NCBI RefSeq assembly: GCF_900177675.1
Contig: NZ_FXWM01000001.1
Location: 3,295,001 to 3,359,000, forward strand
Source of the DNA: Bacillus sp. OV166
Lineage (GTDB): Bacteria > Bacillota > Bacilli > Bacillales > Cytobacillaceae
Length of the DNA: 64,000 nucleotides
Direction of reading: 5' to 3'
In this document: in pieces, positions 8,976-17,662 of the stretch
Layout: every line of letters starts with the position of its first letter
Numbering within the stretch: the stretch's first letter is position 1
Position numbers and translations under genes: made by a program
Notes under the pieces: generated by a model
The model's input: the letters and a program-made list of their open reading frames with translations, nothing else
Database searches by the model: none
Told to the model about the DNA's origin: nothing

Positions 8976-9851
8976 ATGAAACTAGGAAAAGGAAGCTGCA
9001 ATGGAACATTTGGAGAATTGGTCCAAGGAATCATTGGTGATCGCCCTTATTTAATCACTCTGCCGATATCGAGTTTAAGAAGTGAGGCTAGGTTTATTCC
9101 AGATCCAATCGTTAACGGAATAAGAGTGGCAGACTCAAAAGTAAAAGCTCAAAGAGCAGGGGAATGGTTATTCCAACTGTTTGGGGTAAAGGGCGGCGGG
9201 GATCTCGAGATACGCTCTAATATCCCAGTTGGTAAAGGTCTGGCCAGCAGTTCAGCAGATATTGTTGCTGCATTAAGAGCAATTGCTGACAGCTATAGTC
9301 TTCCGCTCACAAATGAAATGATCTCAATGATTGCCGCAAAAGTGGAACCTACCGATGGGGTAATGTATGAGGAAGTCGTGGTCTATGACTATATTCACGG
9401 TCAGCTGATTGAGAGCTTTGGGGCCTTACCCCCATTCATCCTCGTTGGTATCGACCTTGGGGGTATAATCAACACAATTGAATTTAATGAAGTTCCGAAA
9501 GAGTACAGCCAGAACGATCAACAGCAATTTATGAAAGCCTATGATCTGGTTACAAAAGGGTTTAAGGAGAAAAATTTAACTTATATTGGGGAGGCAGCAA
9601 CCCTCAGTGCACGGGTGAATCAAAAAATATTGCCAAAGCCTGTTTTTCCTTTATTAGATCAGCTGGCCCATCGCTATCAGGGTGGAATCGTTGTCGCCCA
9701 CAGTGGAACGGTCGCGGGAATTTTACTAGATGGAAATCTTCCAAACGGTGATGAGGTGGTTTCACACTTATTTAGGGAAATGTCACTCGCTTTCAAGGGT
9801 GTTCCTATAAATTTATTTCATTATGAAAGCAGGGAAAAGATAATAATTTGA
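8976..9851 (+). CDS. pduX: GHMP-family L-threonine kinase, PduX-like
   Basis: 291 residues. CNGTFGELVQG at the N-terminus and the ATP loop NIPVGKGLASSSADIVAALR near residue 82 are those of PduX. VEPTDGVMYEEVVVYDYIHG is the substrate-side motif and VAHSGTVAGILLDGN the C-terminal glycine loop. PduX makes L-threonine phosphate, the substrate of CobD, so it belongs to nucleotide-loop assembly. Its partner CobD is broken immediately upstream. The start codon at 8976 has a weak AGGGAG site. It is the last clear member of the B12 cluster. Confidence 0.82.
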   Translation: MKLGKGSCNGTFGELVQGIIGDRPYLITLPISSLRSEARFIPDPIVNGIRVADSKVKAQRAGEWLFQLFGVKGGGDLEIRSNIPVGKGLASSSADIVAALRAIADSYSLPLTNEMISMIAAKVEPTDGVMYEEVVVYDYIHGQLIESFGALPPFILVGIDLGGIINTIEFNEVPKEYSQNDQQQFMKAYDLVTKGFKEKNLTYIGEAATLSARVNQKILPKPVFPLLDQLAHRYQGGIVVAHSGTVAGILLDGNLPNGDEVVSHLFREMSLAFKGVPINLFHYESREKIII

Positions 9852-10061
9852 AAGATTCCCAAAATCGATGTGGGCGATTGCTGCAGGTAATACGGCAAGT
9901 TTTATGCCAGTTGTATTAGGGATCATCTTTATTAGATGAAACGACAATTGTATTCTGCCAGTTTGTCGACTATTTGCACGTACCCAAAAATCCTCAATCT
10001 GTCAAAGGTTTAGGATTGATTTTTTATGTTGCAACTGTTTATAAAAGGGAGGAATTTTTAA

Positions 10062-10862
10062 ATGGAAACTGTATCACTGTTTTTACTTGTTTTTGTATTG
10101 GGGCTTCGGCATGGGTTGGATGCTGATCATCTTGCCTTTATTGATGGACAAACCCGTTATAATTGGCGAATGGGCAGTTCGTTTGCACGTTGGGTGGGTA
10201 CATTATTTTCACTTGGTCACGGAGGAATGGTAGCTGTGACAGCTGGTATTTTAGGAATGGTGATAGAGAATTTTTCATTCCCAGCTTATTTTGATAATAT
10301 TGCATCATGGGTGTCGATTATTTCTTTATTCCTTATTGGAACGTTAAATACGTATAATCTGTTACGCACTAGAAACAATCACGAAGAGTTTCAACTTAGT
10401 GGACTAAAGGGAAAGTTTATTCCAAAAATTGCGAAGGGGACTACAAATCCTTTTCTTATTATTTTAGTAGGGGCTTTGTTTGCCTTGGCTGCCGAGACAG
10501 TAAGTCAAACCGCCGTCTGGTCTTTGGCGGCAGGAAATGCAAGTGAATATACCCCTTTATTTTTAGGGCTAGTTTTTATGTTTGGCATGATGATTACAGA
10601 TACAATTGATTCGATGATTGTCTATAAAATGGTGAACCAGTCCAGCAAAATCGGTCAAGCTGCGTCACGAATAATGGGTTGGGTGATTGTCGTCTTGGCA
10701 TACGGGGTTTCCTTCTATCTGGCATTTACTTTCTTTAACCCTTGGGCAGAACTAGATTTCGAAATCGTGGGAGTCATTCTTTTCATTTTCTTAGTCGCAT
10801 CATTTATCTTTATAAGCGTTTACTCTAAGAAACAGAATCATGAAATAAATACTACGAATTAA
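10062..10862 (+). CDS. Nickel/cobalt transporter, NiCoT (HoxN/NixA) family
   Basis: 266 residues, strongly hydrophobic with about 7-8 membrane segments. RHGLDADHLAFIDGQTR near residue 15 corresponds to the NiCoT signature HX4DH in the first helix. LFSLGHGGMVAV near 48 and GMMITDTIDSMIVYKM near 172 are the other conserved loops. It takes up Co or Ni; the position after the B12 genes favours cobalt. GGGAGGAATTTTTAA precedes the ATG, and a strong terminator follows. The 210 bases before it (9852-10061) hold no intact gene; one stretch from about 9935 reads as protein-like but has no start. Confidence 0.88.
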   Translation: METVSLFLLVFVLGLRHGLDADHLAFIDGQTRYNWRMGSSFARWVGTLFSLGHGGMVAVTAGILGMVIENFSFPAYFDNIASWVSIISLFLIGTLNTYNLLRTRNNHEEFQLSGLKGKFIPKIAKGTTNPFLIILVGALFALAAETVSQTAVWSLAAGNASEYTPLFLGLVFMFGMMITDTIDSMIVYKMVNQSSKIGQAASRIMGWVIVVLAYGVSFYLAFTFFNPWAELDFEIVGVILFIFLVASFIFISVYSKKQNHEINTTN

Positions 10863-10867
10863 TTATA

Positions 10868-10904
10868 AAAGCTCTGACAATTTTATAGTGTCAGAGCTCT
10901 TTTA
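10868..10904 (+). terminator. Rho-independent terminator after the Ni/Co transporter
   Basis: A 10-bp perfect stem (AGCTCTGACA / TGTCAGAGCT) with an eight-base loop, followed by CTTTTA. It ends the transporter transcript. Confidence 0.85.
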
Positions 10905-10964
10905 TCCTCAGTGAATTCCACTCAATATAAAATATGGGTAACTAAAGAAAAGTTTAGTCAAAGG

Positions 10965-10995
10965 AAACACGGTCGTACCAAACCGTGTTTTTTTG
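10965..10995 (+). terminator. Second hairpin terminator
   Basis: Stem AAACACGG / CCGTGTTT with an eight-base loop and a run of T. It lies about 60 bases after the first terminator with no gene between, so it may belong to a lost gene. Confidence 0.6.
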
Positions 10996-11160
10996 ATAAA
11001 AGGGCATTTTTTATATCATCCTTAAATATTTTGAGATGGCATACTGTAGTTGGGTATTCTTAAAGGTTCAACAAGATAATAAAATCCCAGATATAAGAGA
11101 CATAAGGAATATTTATAAGAAAGTGGCAAAAAGTATTAATTAGGTGGAGGAGTACATAGA

Positions 11161-11340
11161 TCAATTTCTCAAAGTAAGATTTCTGCATCTATAAAAGAAA
11201 CAGATGCCTTAATAGAAAACATTTTAGGTAAAAATGGTCATTTTCAAGTGAAGCATCTTAAAATTTTTGGACAGTACCATGCAAATATGTTTTATTTTTT
11301 TAAGACTGTTCAAACTTGCAAAAATGTACAAAAAAGCTAA
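11161..11340 (+). pseudogene. Relic of a possible GerA-type spore germination subunit
   Basis: An open frame without a proper start runs 11161-11340 and reads SISQSKISASIKETDALIEN and on through ILGKNGHFQVKHLKIFGQYH. The pattern, an N-terminal amphipathic stretch then a short phrase like the GerA N-terminal domain, suggests a 5' remnant of a germination-receptor A subunit. The full-length family is about 480 residues. The match is weak and by eye only. The rest of 10996-11160 holds only stop-rich sequence. Confidence 0.25.
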
Positions 11341-11446
11341 ACAGAAAAAAGACGATATATTAGCGTTTATTTTGGCATGGATGAATATTGCATTCGGGCT
11401 TGTATCATTATTAGCAAATTGGATATACATTCACTTTATTTGGTAA
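11324..11446 (+). CDS. Small single-pass membrane peptide (40 residues), unknown
   Basis: ATG at 11324, 40 residues. A basic N-terminus (MYKKAKQKKDD) is followed by about 28 hydrophobic residues ending in WIYIHFIW. The layout fits a small membrane protein. No clear Shine-Dalgarno sequence is seen, and it overlaps the relic upstream in another frame, so it could be chance or a leftover C-terminal tail. Confidence 0.35.
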   Translation: MYKKAKQKKDDILAFILAWMNIAFGLVSLLANWIYIHFIW

Positions 11447-11491
11447 CTATATCAAAGTTTAATTCTAAAAAGATTTTGGAGGTGTCAATAC

Positions 11492-11659
11492 ATGGTACAA
11501 AATGAAGAAAAGGAAAAATTACTTCGTGATTACGGTTATCCAGAGCAGTCCATTCCACGATTAGTACAGGAAATAGATTCGATGAGCCTTGATAAGGTGA
11601 AAAAACTGATTTTACCATTTAACGATATTACAGCTGATAAATCATTTAGACGTGATTAG
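11492..11659 (+). CDS. Small conserved-looking protein (55 residues), unknown
   Basis: ATG at 11492 preceded by GGAGGTG eight bases upstream, which makes translation likely. The protein is charged, has no membrane segment, and reads MVQNEEKEKLLRDYGYPEQS and on to a predicted helix SMSLDKVKKLILPFNDI. Function unknown. It ends 20 bases before a tRNA-like 3' fragment. Confidence 0.6.
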   Translation: MVQNEEKEKLLRDYGYPEQSIPRLVQEIDSMSLDKVKKLILPFNDITADKSFRRD

Positions 11660-11679
11660 TCCTTAAAGTGGCCCCCCAG

Positions 11680-11713
11680 GTCTGGTGGGGTCGATTCCCA
11701 CGCAGCCCCGCCA
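11680..11713 (+). tRNA. 3' fragment of a tRNA gene, possibly tRNA-Sec (selC); likely old attachment site
   Basis: The stretch forms a T-arm (stem GTGGG / CCCAC, loop GTCGATT) followed by an eight-base acceptor strand GCAGCCCC, discriminator G and an encoded CCA. Eight acceptor bases are typical of bacterial tRNA-Sec rather than the normal seven. The 5' half (expected to begin GGGGCTGC) is absent upstream. Such 3' fragments are left by integrating elements. The Sec identity is inference. Confidence 0.5.
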
Positions 11714-11927
11714 ACCTGGATTTATAAGAACTTAGTCAACTACAAAATGAAATAGCGTGATTACGATTTAAAGCGATCCAACAGGTAGTTTGTTATTACT
11801 TCCAATGTCCTTTAATATTCTTGGAAATTCCTAAAATGGATCATCGTTATCGCAATGATTTTGAGTTTTATTTTGATGTAGACGTTATGTCCTCAGTATA
11901 AAATTGCCGTTTTTTGTTTTCCCCTTA

Positions 11928-12398
11928 TCAGCTTTTCGCCTTCAAAAAGGCCGCATAGTTTGCCGCCTCCTCAGGCGTGGCCGTGAGGGATCTCTCATAG
12001 CCTTTCCGGAAGCTTCTTTCGTACGCCCTTACAAACCTCTGCCCGAGTATCCGTCGGGCCGCCTGTTCCGCCGTCAATTCCGGGTGGGCATGAAGGTATG
12101 AGTAGAATTTCTTCCCGGAAGAAAAAGAGAGATACACCTGCCGGAGAAGCCCTATTTTCATGAGGGGCAGGACGATTTCCTTCTTGTTGTCCATGAACAG
12201 CCGGGATTGTGGCATTTGCTGCCAGGCACGTGAAATCCGGAAATTATGTCGGTCTTCTAGCCCCGAACGGATTCCCTCATAATATCCCTCTTCCATCCCC
12301 ATCTGGATGGGGTCGGGAGGGGCTTGGCCGTCTGTCTGGAGACCGCCGGCGAAAGAGAGGACAGCAAACAGAAAAAAGGCTACCAGGTTCCGTGTCAC
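11928..12398 (-). CDS. Secreted hypothetical protein (156 residues), GC-rich gene
   Basis: 156 residues starting with a signal peptide (MTRNLVAFFLFAVLSFAGG) and a likely cleavage near GLQTDGQA. The mature part is rich in Gly, Tyr and Arg: MGMEEGYYEGIRSGLEDRHN, then a helical C-terminus with AEQAARRILGQRFVRAYERS. No known domain recognised. It runs against its neighbours and is visibly more GC-rich than the flanking AT-rich DNA, which suggests transfer. A GGGGGGAAAA run precedes the start on the minus strand. The 214 bases between the tRNA fragment and this gene hold no gene. Confidence 0.6.
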   Translation of the reverse strand: MTRNLVAFFLFAVLSFAGGLQTDGQAPPDPIQMGMEEGYYEGIRSGLEDRHNFRISRAWQQMPQSRLFMDNKKEIVLPLMKIGLLRQVYLSFSSGKKFYSYLHAHPELTAEQAARRILGQRFVRAYERSFRKGYERSLTATPEEAANYAAFLKAKS

Positions 12399-12497
12399 AT
12401 CGTTTTCCCCCCTTTCTGAGTCAATTCGTCCTCTTTAGTATAACCAGTCATTTCCTTCATATGATAGCGGGGAAGGAGTAGAATCGGATAGATAAAA

Positions 12498-12738
12498 GAA
12501 AAATGTGGAGTTTGGGGATTGGGTTTTACAATTTCTATTGTTCCTTGGGAAGAGTTTGAAAAACTTGGATTCCCTGAACATGAAGTAAAAGCAACATGGG
12601 AAAAGTTATTTGATACGGAATGGCTTGAAGCCGGCCTAAAGAATGGGCTGGAAGTCCTCAAGATGATAAATTGCAAGGCGTTACTTCAAGAATCACGATG
12701 GATCATGTAAGAAAAGTGGAACGTTTTAATGCTAAGTA
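12498..12738 (+). pseudogene. Frameshifted remnant of an unknown protein
   Basis: Protein-like sequence GFTISIVPWEEFEKLGFPEH and following helix reads from about 12516. At about 12660 the frame must shift by one to continue as LQGVTSRITMDHVRKVERFNAK to a TAA at 12736-12738. No start codon with a ribosome binding site precedes it; a TAG lies just upstream at 12489. It looks like the C-terminal third of a lost gene. Confidence 0.45.
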
Positions 12739-12760
12739 ACTCGGAGAATGAACAAGCTAA

Positions 12761-12790
12761 GCCCCCTGTCATTCGGCAGGGGGTATTGCT
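12761..12790 (+). terminator. Hairpin upstream of the secreted-protein gene
   Basis: Stem CCCCCTG / CAGGGGG with an eight-base loop after the relic's stop codon. The T-tract behind it is poor, so it is a weak terminator or simply a mRNA 5' hairpin of the next gene. Confidence 0.4.
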
Positions 12791-12878
12791 GTGCCTAAAG
12801 TACTGTATTCCTTTCATGCATAGTCCTTTTAATTCTTTCCATACTAAGAAGGAAATTACTAAAGGAGGTAAAATATAC

Positions 12879-13367
12879 ATGAAACGACAACTACTAGCAG
12901 GACTTGGAATCGGAGCAGCACTATTGTTTAGCGTACCGGTTTCCGCACAAACCAACGTAATCCTCCCGGAGGATTTTACATATGGAACGGAGTTAGGGGC
13001 CGAAAAAGTACCAGGCTACAACGTAGGGTTCTCCGTCGTTCCGGAGCAACTCAAGGAACAGGATATCCAACGTATAACCGTGCAGCTGGTTGGCACTGAT
13101 GGTAAAGTAGTGGCCGAAAACGAGGCAAAAGGGAAAGGCTTAAAGAATCTTATAGCTTATGACGGTCAGCAGTACAGTACACAGTTTTATGGCAAAGCAA
13201 AAAAAATGAAAGACGATGTATGGACGCACAGCATCTATTGTGGTCAAAAACCTGCATTCGCGGAGATTATTGTTCAGGACAAACGTGGCAACACATACAA
13301 GGCGCATAACACGAATGCCCCGAATAAGGAACTCGATCCAGTGCCAAATTGTCCTAAGGGCCAATAA
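12879..13367 (+). CDS. Secreted hypothetical protein (162 residues)
   Basis: The ATG at 12879 follows AAAGGAGG with ideal spacing; a longer in-frame reading upstream crosses the hairpin and is unlikely. Residues 1-25 are a signal peptide (KRQLLAGLGIGAALLFS, cleavage near VSAQT). The mature 137 residues look like a beta-rich domain with one Cys pair (about Cys129 in SIYCGQ and Cys158 in PNCPKG). No known family recognised. A terminator follows at 13436. Probably exported or wall-associated. Confidence 0.75.
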   Translation: MKRQLLAGLGIGAALLFSVPVSAQTNVILPEDFTYGTELGAEKVPGYNVGFSVVPEQLKEQDIQRITVQLVGTDGKVVAENEAKGKGLKNLIAYDGQQYSTQFYGKAKKMKDDVWTHSIYCGQKPAFAEIIVQDKRGNTYKAHNTNAPNKELDPVPNCPKGQ

Positions 13368-13435
13368 GTATGGTGAATGGAAGTCCTTATGAGTAAAAGA
13401 GGTCAAGCGATTTCTTAACTTTATTGATTTATTAT

Positions 13436-13483
13436 AAAGGAGAGTACGTATTAGAGAAGTCTAATATATACTCTCCTTTTTTA
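13436..13483 (+). terminator. Terminator after the secreted-protein gene
   Basis: Inverted repeat AAAGGAGAGTA / TATACTCTCCTTTT with a second small pairing inside (TTAGA / TCTAA), followed by six T. Confidence 0.8.
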
Positions 13484-13598
13484 GGTATATAAAGCAATTC
13501 GCTTTGGATTCAAGAGAAGTCGACATTTAATTTAGGATGACAGTCTTTCATTTGCTATTGTGCTAAAGTATTATTGTGCTAAAATTCTGAAAAATTAA

Positions 13599-13627
13599 TT
13601 GACAAATAAGGTTACGTTACATAGAAT
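13599..13627 (+). promoter_or_regulatory. Sigma-A type promoter of the hut region
   Basis: TTGACA at 13599-13604, exactly 17 bases, then TAGAAT at 13622-13627. It lies about 180 bases before hutH, leaving room for a leader. Confidence 0.7.
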
Positions 13628-13722
13628 AATTATCATAGCAATAGGATTATAGAATATGAATAAAAGGATGATTACCTATGAGGCTGCGAAAAGAAATAGT
13701 TCAATATTCAAAAATGGTTATA

Positions 13723-13777
13723 AAAGAGGCTGGACTCCAATTCTAATAGGAATCGGAATCCAGCCTCTTTCTTTATT
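13723..13777 (+). terminator. Leader terminator (probable attenuator) upstream of hutH
   Basis: A 14-bp stem with one mismatch (AGAGGCTGGACTCC against GGAATCCAGCCTCT) followed by TTTCTTTATTATA sits between the promoter and hutH. B. subtilis hutH is also preceded by a terminator, where HutP with histidine acts as antiterminator. No hutP is seen here. A 42-codon ORF starting ATG 13656 spans the hairpin and could be a leader peptide, but has only a weak ribosome site. Confidence 0.7.
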
Positions 13778-13805
13778 ATACTAAAGTGCTAGAGGAGGAA
13801 CGTTA

Positions 13806-15326
13806 ATGATAACATTAACAGGTCAAAGTTTAACATTAAAACAAATCAAGGAAATTTTATACGGAAATCAGAAGGTAAGCGCTTCAGAAATGAGTATGGA
13901 GTCTGCTAGAAAGAGTCGGGAAGCAGTAGAAAGAATAGTTTCAGAATCAAAAGTAGTCTATGGGATTACAACAGGGTTTGGAAAATTTAGTGATGTCCTT
14001 ATTAATAAAGATCATGTTCAAGATCTTCAGCTAAATTTAATTCGTTCACATGCTTGCGGCGTAGGTGAGCCGTTCCCAGAGGTTGTCGCAAAAGCAATGG
14101 TCCTTCTTCGCGCTAACGCACTTTTAAAGGGCTATTCTGGAATTAGGCCGCTTGTTATTGAAAGGTTATTAGATTTAGTAAACAAGGATATTATCCCTGT
14201 GATTCCGCAGCAAGGTTCCCTTGGAGCAAGCGGAGATTTGGCACCGCTTTCACACTTGGCGTTAGTGCTAATCGGGGAAGGAGAAGTATTTTATAAAGGA
14301 AATCGAATGGATTCACTTGAAGCCTTACAGCAAGAAGAAATCTTCCCAGTAACACTTGAGGCAAAAGAAGGCCTTGCTCTTATCAATGGAACCCAAGCAA
14401 TGACTGCAATGGGAGTTGTTGGTTATCTAGAAGCAGAACAACTCGCATACCAAAGTGAGTTAATTTCCTCTATGACCATTGAAGGATTACATGGGATTAT
14501 TGATGCTTTTGCTGAAGAGGTTCATATCGCAAGGGGTTATCAACAGCAAATTGATACCGCAGCACGAATCCGAGGTTACCTAAGCGATAGTTTATTGACG
14601 ACGACACAGGGGGAATTGAGAGTACAGGATGCTTATTCCCTCCGCTGTATCCCGCAAGTTCATGGTGCCACGTGGCAAGCACTTGATTATGTAAAAGAAA
14701 AATTAGAAATTGAAATGAATGCAGCTACAGATAATCCACTAATCTTTGATGATGGTGAAAAAGTCATTTCCGGTGGTAACTTCCATGGACAGCCAATTGC
14801 TTTTGCAATGGATTTTATGAAAATTGCTGTTGCGGAAATGGCAAATATATCTGAAAGACGAATTGAACGGTTAATCAATCCACAGATAAATGATTTACCG
14901 CCATTTTTGAGCCCTGAACCGGGACTACAATCTGGTGCTATGATCATGCAATAAGTTGCCGCATCTCTTGCTTCAGAAAACAAAACGCTCGCACATCCAG
15001 CAAGTGTAGATTCGATTCCTTCTTCGGCGAATCAAGAGGATCATGTAAGCATGGGAACGATCGCTTCAAGGCATGCTCATCAAATTATTCAGAATACAAG
15101 AAGAGTCCTCGCAATTGAGCTTATTTGTGCGATGCAGGCGGTTGAATACCGTGGAGTTGAAAAAATGGCAAGCCAAACAAAACGGCTTTATGAGAAAGGA
15201 AGAGAAATTGTTCCTTCAATTAAAAAAGACCGTATATTCTCAAAAGATATTGAAAAATCTGCTGAAGGTCTGAAAACAATGAATCTCTCAAAATTACTTC
15301 AGCAAGTGGACAAAGTAAACAAATAA
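13806..15326 (+). pseudogene. hutH: Histidine ammonia-lyase with one in-frame stop
   Basis: The frame encodes HAL across 507 codons, the length of B. subtilis HutH. It includes [17 protein letters not shown] near residue 140, whose Ala-Ser-Gly forms the MIO cofactor, and [10 protein letters not shown]. At 14952 a TAA interrupts [23 protein letters not shown] where the family has Tyr (TAT/TAC). Everything after stays in the same frame: [20 protein letters not shown] follows intact. So a single base change has truncated the enzyme to 382 residues, losing the C-terminal helices. HAL makes urocanate from histidine. AGAGGAGG precedes the ATG. Confidence 0.93.
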
Positions 15327-15446
15327 GAAGAAGACTACTATCAACGTAATTGAGAATGAAATTCATATTTTAAGACATCTTTTAGATTCCTGCTAATTTA
15401 GGTAAAAGTACTTATCTATTAATCAAACTATAATAAGAGGTGTCAT

Positions 15447-16928
15447 ATGCAAAATACCGCACTTAAATCCCAAGAAACAGTACACGAACACGAGTATGGA
15501 GAACATTTAGCAAGAAAGCTTAAAACACGGCATCTTTCCATGATTGCTATCGGAGGAACAATTGGAACAGGGTTATTTTTAGCCAGTGGAACCACGATTC
15601 ATGATGCTGGTCCTGGTGGAGCTTTAGCTGCCTATATAATTGCAGGAATAATGGTATATTTTATCATGGGCAGCTTAGGAGAAATGGCATCTTTTATTCC
15701 GATTTCAGGTTCTTTTAGTACGTATACCTCAAGGTTTGTCGACCCTGCACTGGGTTTTGCTGTTGGTTGGAACTATTGGTACAATAATGCGATTATTTTT
15801 GCTTTGGAATTATCAGCATCGGCATTGATCATGAAATATTGGTTTCCCGATGCCCCAGGTATTATTTGGAGCGCAATTTTCCTTATACTTATTTTTGGCC
15901 TAAACGTTTTATCCGTTAAGGGTTACGGTGAATCAGAATTTTGGTTTTCATTGATTAAAGTTGCAACCATTTTAATCTTTATTGTTGTTGGATTATTAAT
16001 GATCTTTGGAATATTGAAGGGTCATACTGGCGGTTTTGAAAATTTCACAAAAGGAGAAGCACCATTTAAAGGCGGCTTGTTATCCATATTTAGTGTATTT
16101 ATGGTAGTAGGATTTGCCTTTCAAGGCACGGAGCTTGTCGGAATTACAGCCGGTGAAAGTGAAAATCCTGAGAAAAATTTACCTAAGGCAGTGAAACAGA
16201 TCTTCTGGAGAATTTTATTGTTTTATGTAATAGCGATTTTTATTATTGGATGTTTAATCAGCTATACCGACCCACAATTATTAAGCGCAGATTTAGAGAA
16301 TATTGCAGTGAGTCCGTTTACTTTAGTATTTGAAAATGCAGGTCTTGCCTTTGCTGCTGCTGCTATGAATGCAGTAATCCTTACTTCAGTTCTGTCAGCA
16401 GGAAATTCCACTTTATACGCCGCTTCGCGCGTCCTTTGGGTATTAGCGGAAGAAGGAAAAGCTCCGTCATTCTTGAAAAAAGTAAATAAAGGCGGTGTTC
16501 CGATTTACGCATTATACATGTCAACCCTTGTTGGGATGCTGTGCTTCCTTACCTCCCTTTTTGGTGATGGAACTGTTTATTCTTGGTTATTAAACGCTGC
16601 TGGCTTAGCTGGTTATATCTCTTGGTTAAGTATTTCGGTTACACATTATCGATTCCGTAAAGCTTATGTTGCACAAGGAAAAGATTTCAACGACCTGCCC
16701 TATAAAGCAAAGTGGTTCCCATTAGGTCCAATTTTGGCGACAGTATTATGTTTAATCGCAATGCTTGGAACAAATTATGGGGCATTTATCGGCTCTAAGG
16801 TTGACTGGTATGGTATATTGGTTTCTTATATTGGACTACCTCTATTCCTAGTGGGCTATTTAGGCTATAAAATTGTTAACAAAACAAAAATGGTTCCATT
16901 AAAAGAGGCGGATTTCCGCAGAGATTAA
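15447..16928 (+). CDS. Amino acid permease, LysP-like (APC superfamily)
   Basis: 493 residues with about 12 membrane segments. IAIGGTIGTGLFLASGTTI near residue 35 is the APC substrate loop. GFAFQGTELVGITAGESENP near 220 and AVMNAVIL-like (AAMNAVILTSVLSAGNSTLY) near 310 are closest, by eye, to LysP-type permeases, as is NDLPYKAKWFPLGPI. Uptake is proton-coupled. Position behind hutH suggests histidine transport, while the motifs suggest lysine; I cannot settle the substrate. AAGAGGTGTCAT is the ribosome site. No terminator separates it from hutH, so it may be co-transcribed. Confidence 0.85.
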   Translation: MQNTALKSQETVHEHEYGEHLARKLKTRHLSMIAIGGTIGTGLFLASGTTIHDAGPGGALAAYIIAGIMVYFIMGSLGEMASFIPISGSFSTYTSRFVDPALGFAVGWNYWYNNAIIFALELSASALIMKYWFPDAPGIIWSAIFLILIFGLNVLSVKGYGESEFWFSLIKVATILIFIVVGLLMIFGILKGHTGGFENFTKGEAPFKGGLLSIFSVFMVVGFAFQGTELVGITAGESENPEKNLPKAVKQIFWRILLFYVIAIFIIGCLISYTDPQLLSADLENIAVSPFTLVFENAGLAFAAAAMNAVILTSVLSAGNSTLYAASRVLWVLAEEGKAPSFLKKVNKGGVPIYALYMSTLVGMLCFLTSLFGDGTVYSWLLNAAGLAGYISWLSISVTHYRFRKAYVAQGKDFNDLPYKAKWFPLGPILATVLCLIAMLGTNYGAFIGSKVDWYGILVSYIGLPLFLVGYLGYKIVNKTKMVPLKEADFRRD

Positions 16929-17125
16929 GTATTAATTATTCATCTCATAGCATCCTTTTCATTTGTTTTAAGTTTTTTCAAAGTAGTAACTTGAAGACCC
17001 CTATTACTTCAATATTTTTGATGTATGGGCGGAATGGTGTAATAACGCTCTCAAAGCCTTGATATATATGGGTTATTAAATAATAGAGTAAATTTCTAAC
17101 ATTTTGAATATCCGAGGATTTTAAC

Positions 17126-17172
17126 GGAAGCTTCTCATAAGTTGAGTAAACTTTTGGGGAGCTTCTTTTTTA
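17126..17172 (+). terminator. Hairpin with T-tract
   Basis: Stem GAAGCTTCTC / GGGAGCTTC with inner pairing AAGTT / AACTT and seven T behind it. It lies 200 bases after the permease; the stretch 16929-17125 holds no gene. Confidence 0.6.
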
Positions 17173-17208
17173 TTTCTTGCTTTACGTTGAGAGAGGCAAG
17201 CACCCTTG

Positions 17209-17411
17209 AAAAAATTTGGCTGTGTTAAAGGTTATTGTTGATTTTACCACTCTGTTGATTGGAGCAGAAGGCGCGAAGACTCCTGCGGGAGTACGGGTCT
17301 GGGGAGACCCCGCAGGCGCTAAAGCGACGAAGAGGCCCCCCGAAACGCCCGCGGAAAGGGAAGCGCATGGAGCGGAAATCAACAGGCAAGTTTAACACGG
17401 CCAAAAAATTA
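17209..17411. repeat. MITE-like GC-rich Bacillaceae repeat with terminal inverted repeats
   Basis: About 200 bp. The ends are inverted: TTGGCTGTGTTAAA near 17216 and TTTAACACGGCCAA near 17390, with a second inner pair TTGTTGATTT / AAATCAACA. The middle is GC-rich with phrases such as GACTCCTGCGGGA and CCCGCGGAAAGGGAAGCG, which I recognise as a widespread non-coding repeat in Bacillus genomes. No transposase is encoded. Any ORF across it is an artefact of base composition. Confidence 0.75.
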
Positions 17412-17662
17412 AAAAGACGAACAGTACAAATCCTGTTCGCCTAAAAAAGAAATGCAAGTTGTAAATATAATTATACAGACCTACTAAGGTCGATTTGGAA
17501 AAAAACTTGCCGTCCTTCATATATTGGTTATTTCATATAAAACCCGGCGAACAGTCAGCAATATTCGCTTTTCTTATATACACTAGGTGATGACAAGCAC
17601 CAACCCTTTTTTTTCTCATATACATGAGAAGATTTACTGATTAAAGAAAGGGGGAGGCTGCA

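Noticed and set aside
9935..10061. Frame LDETTIVFCQFVDYLHV and following residues before the Ni/Co transporter
   Set aside because: The start DETTI resembles IS5-type transposases, but the rest does not and there is no start codon; too weak to call.
11758..11770. TGATTACGATTTA looks like the right half of a Zur box
   Set aside because: The left arm does not match and no gene starts just downstream; a half-site alone is weak.
12209..12481. Plus-strand ORF opposite the secreted protein
   Set aside because: Antisense to a gene with a signal peptide and good codon pattern; a shadow in GC-rich DNA.
17259..17444. Open frame across the GC-rich repeat
   Set aside because: It follows the base composition of the repeat; no ribosome site and no protein-like pattern.
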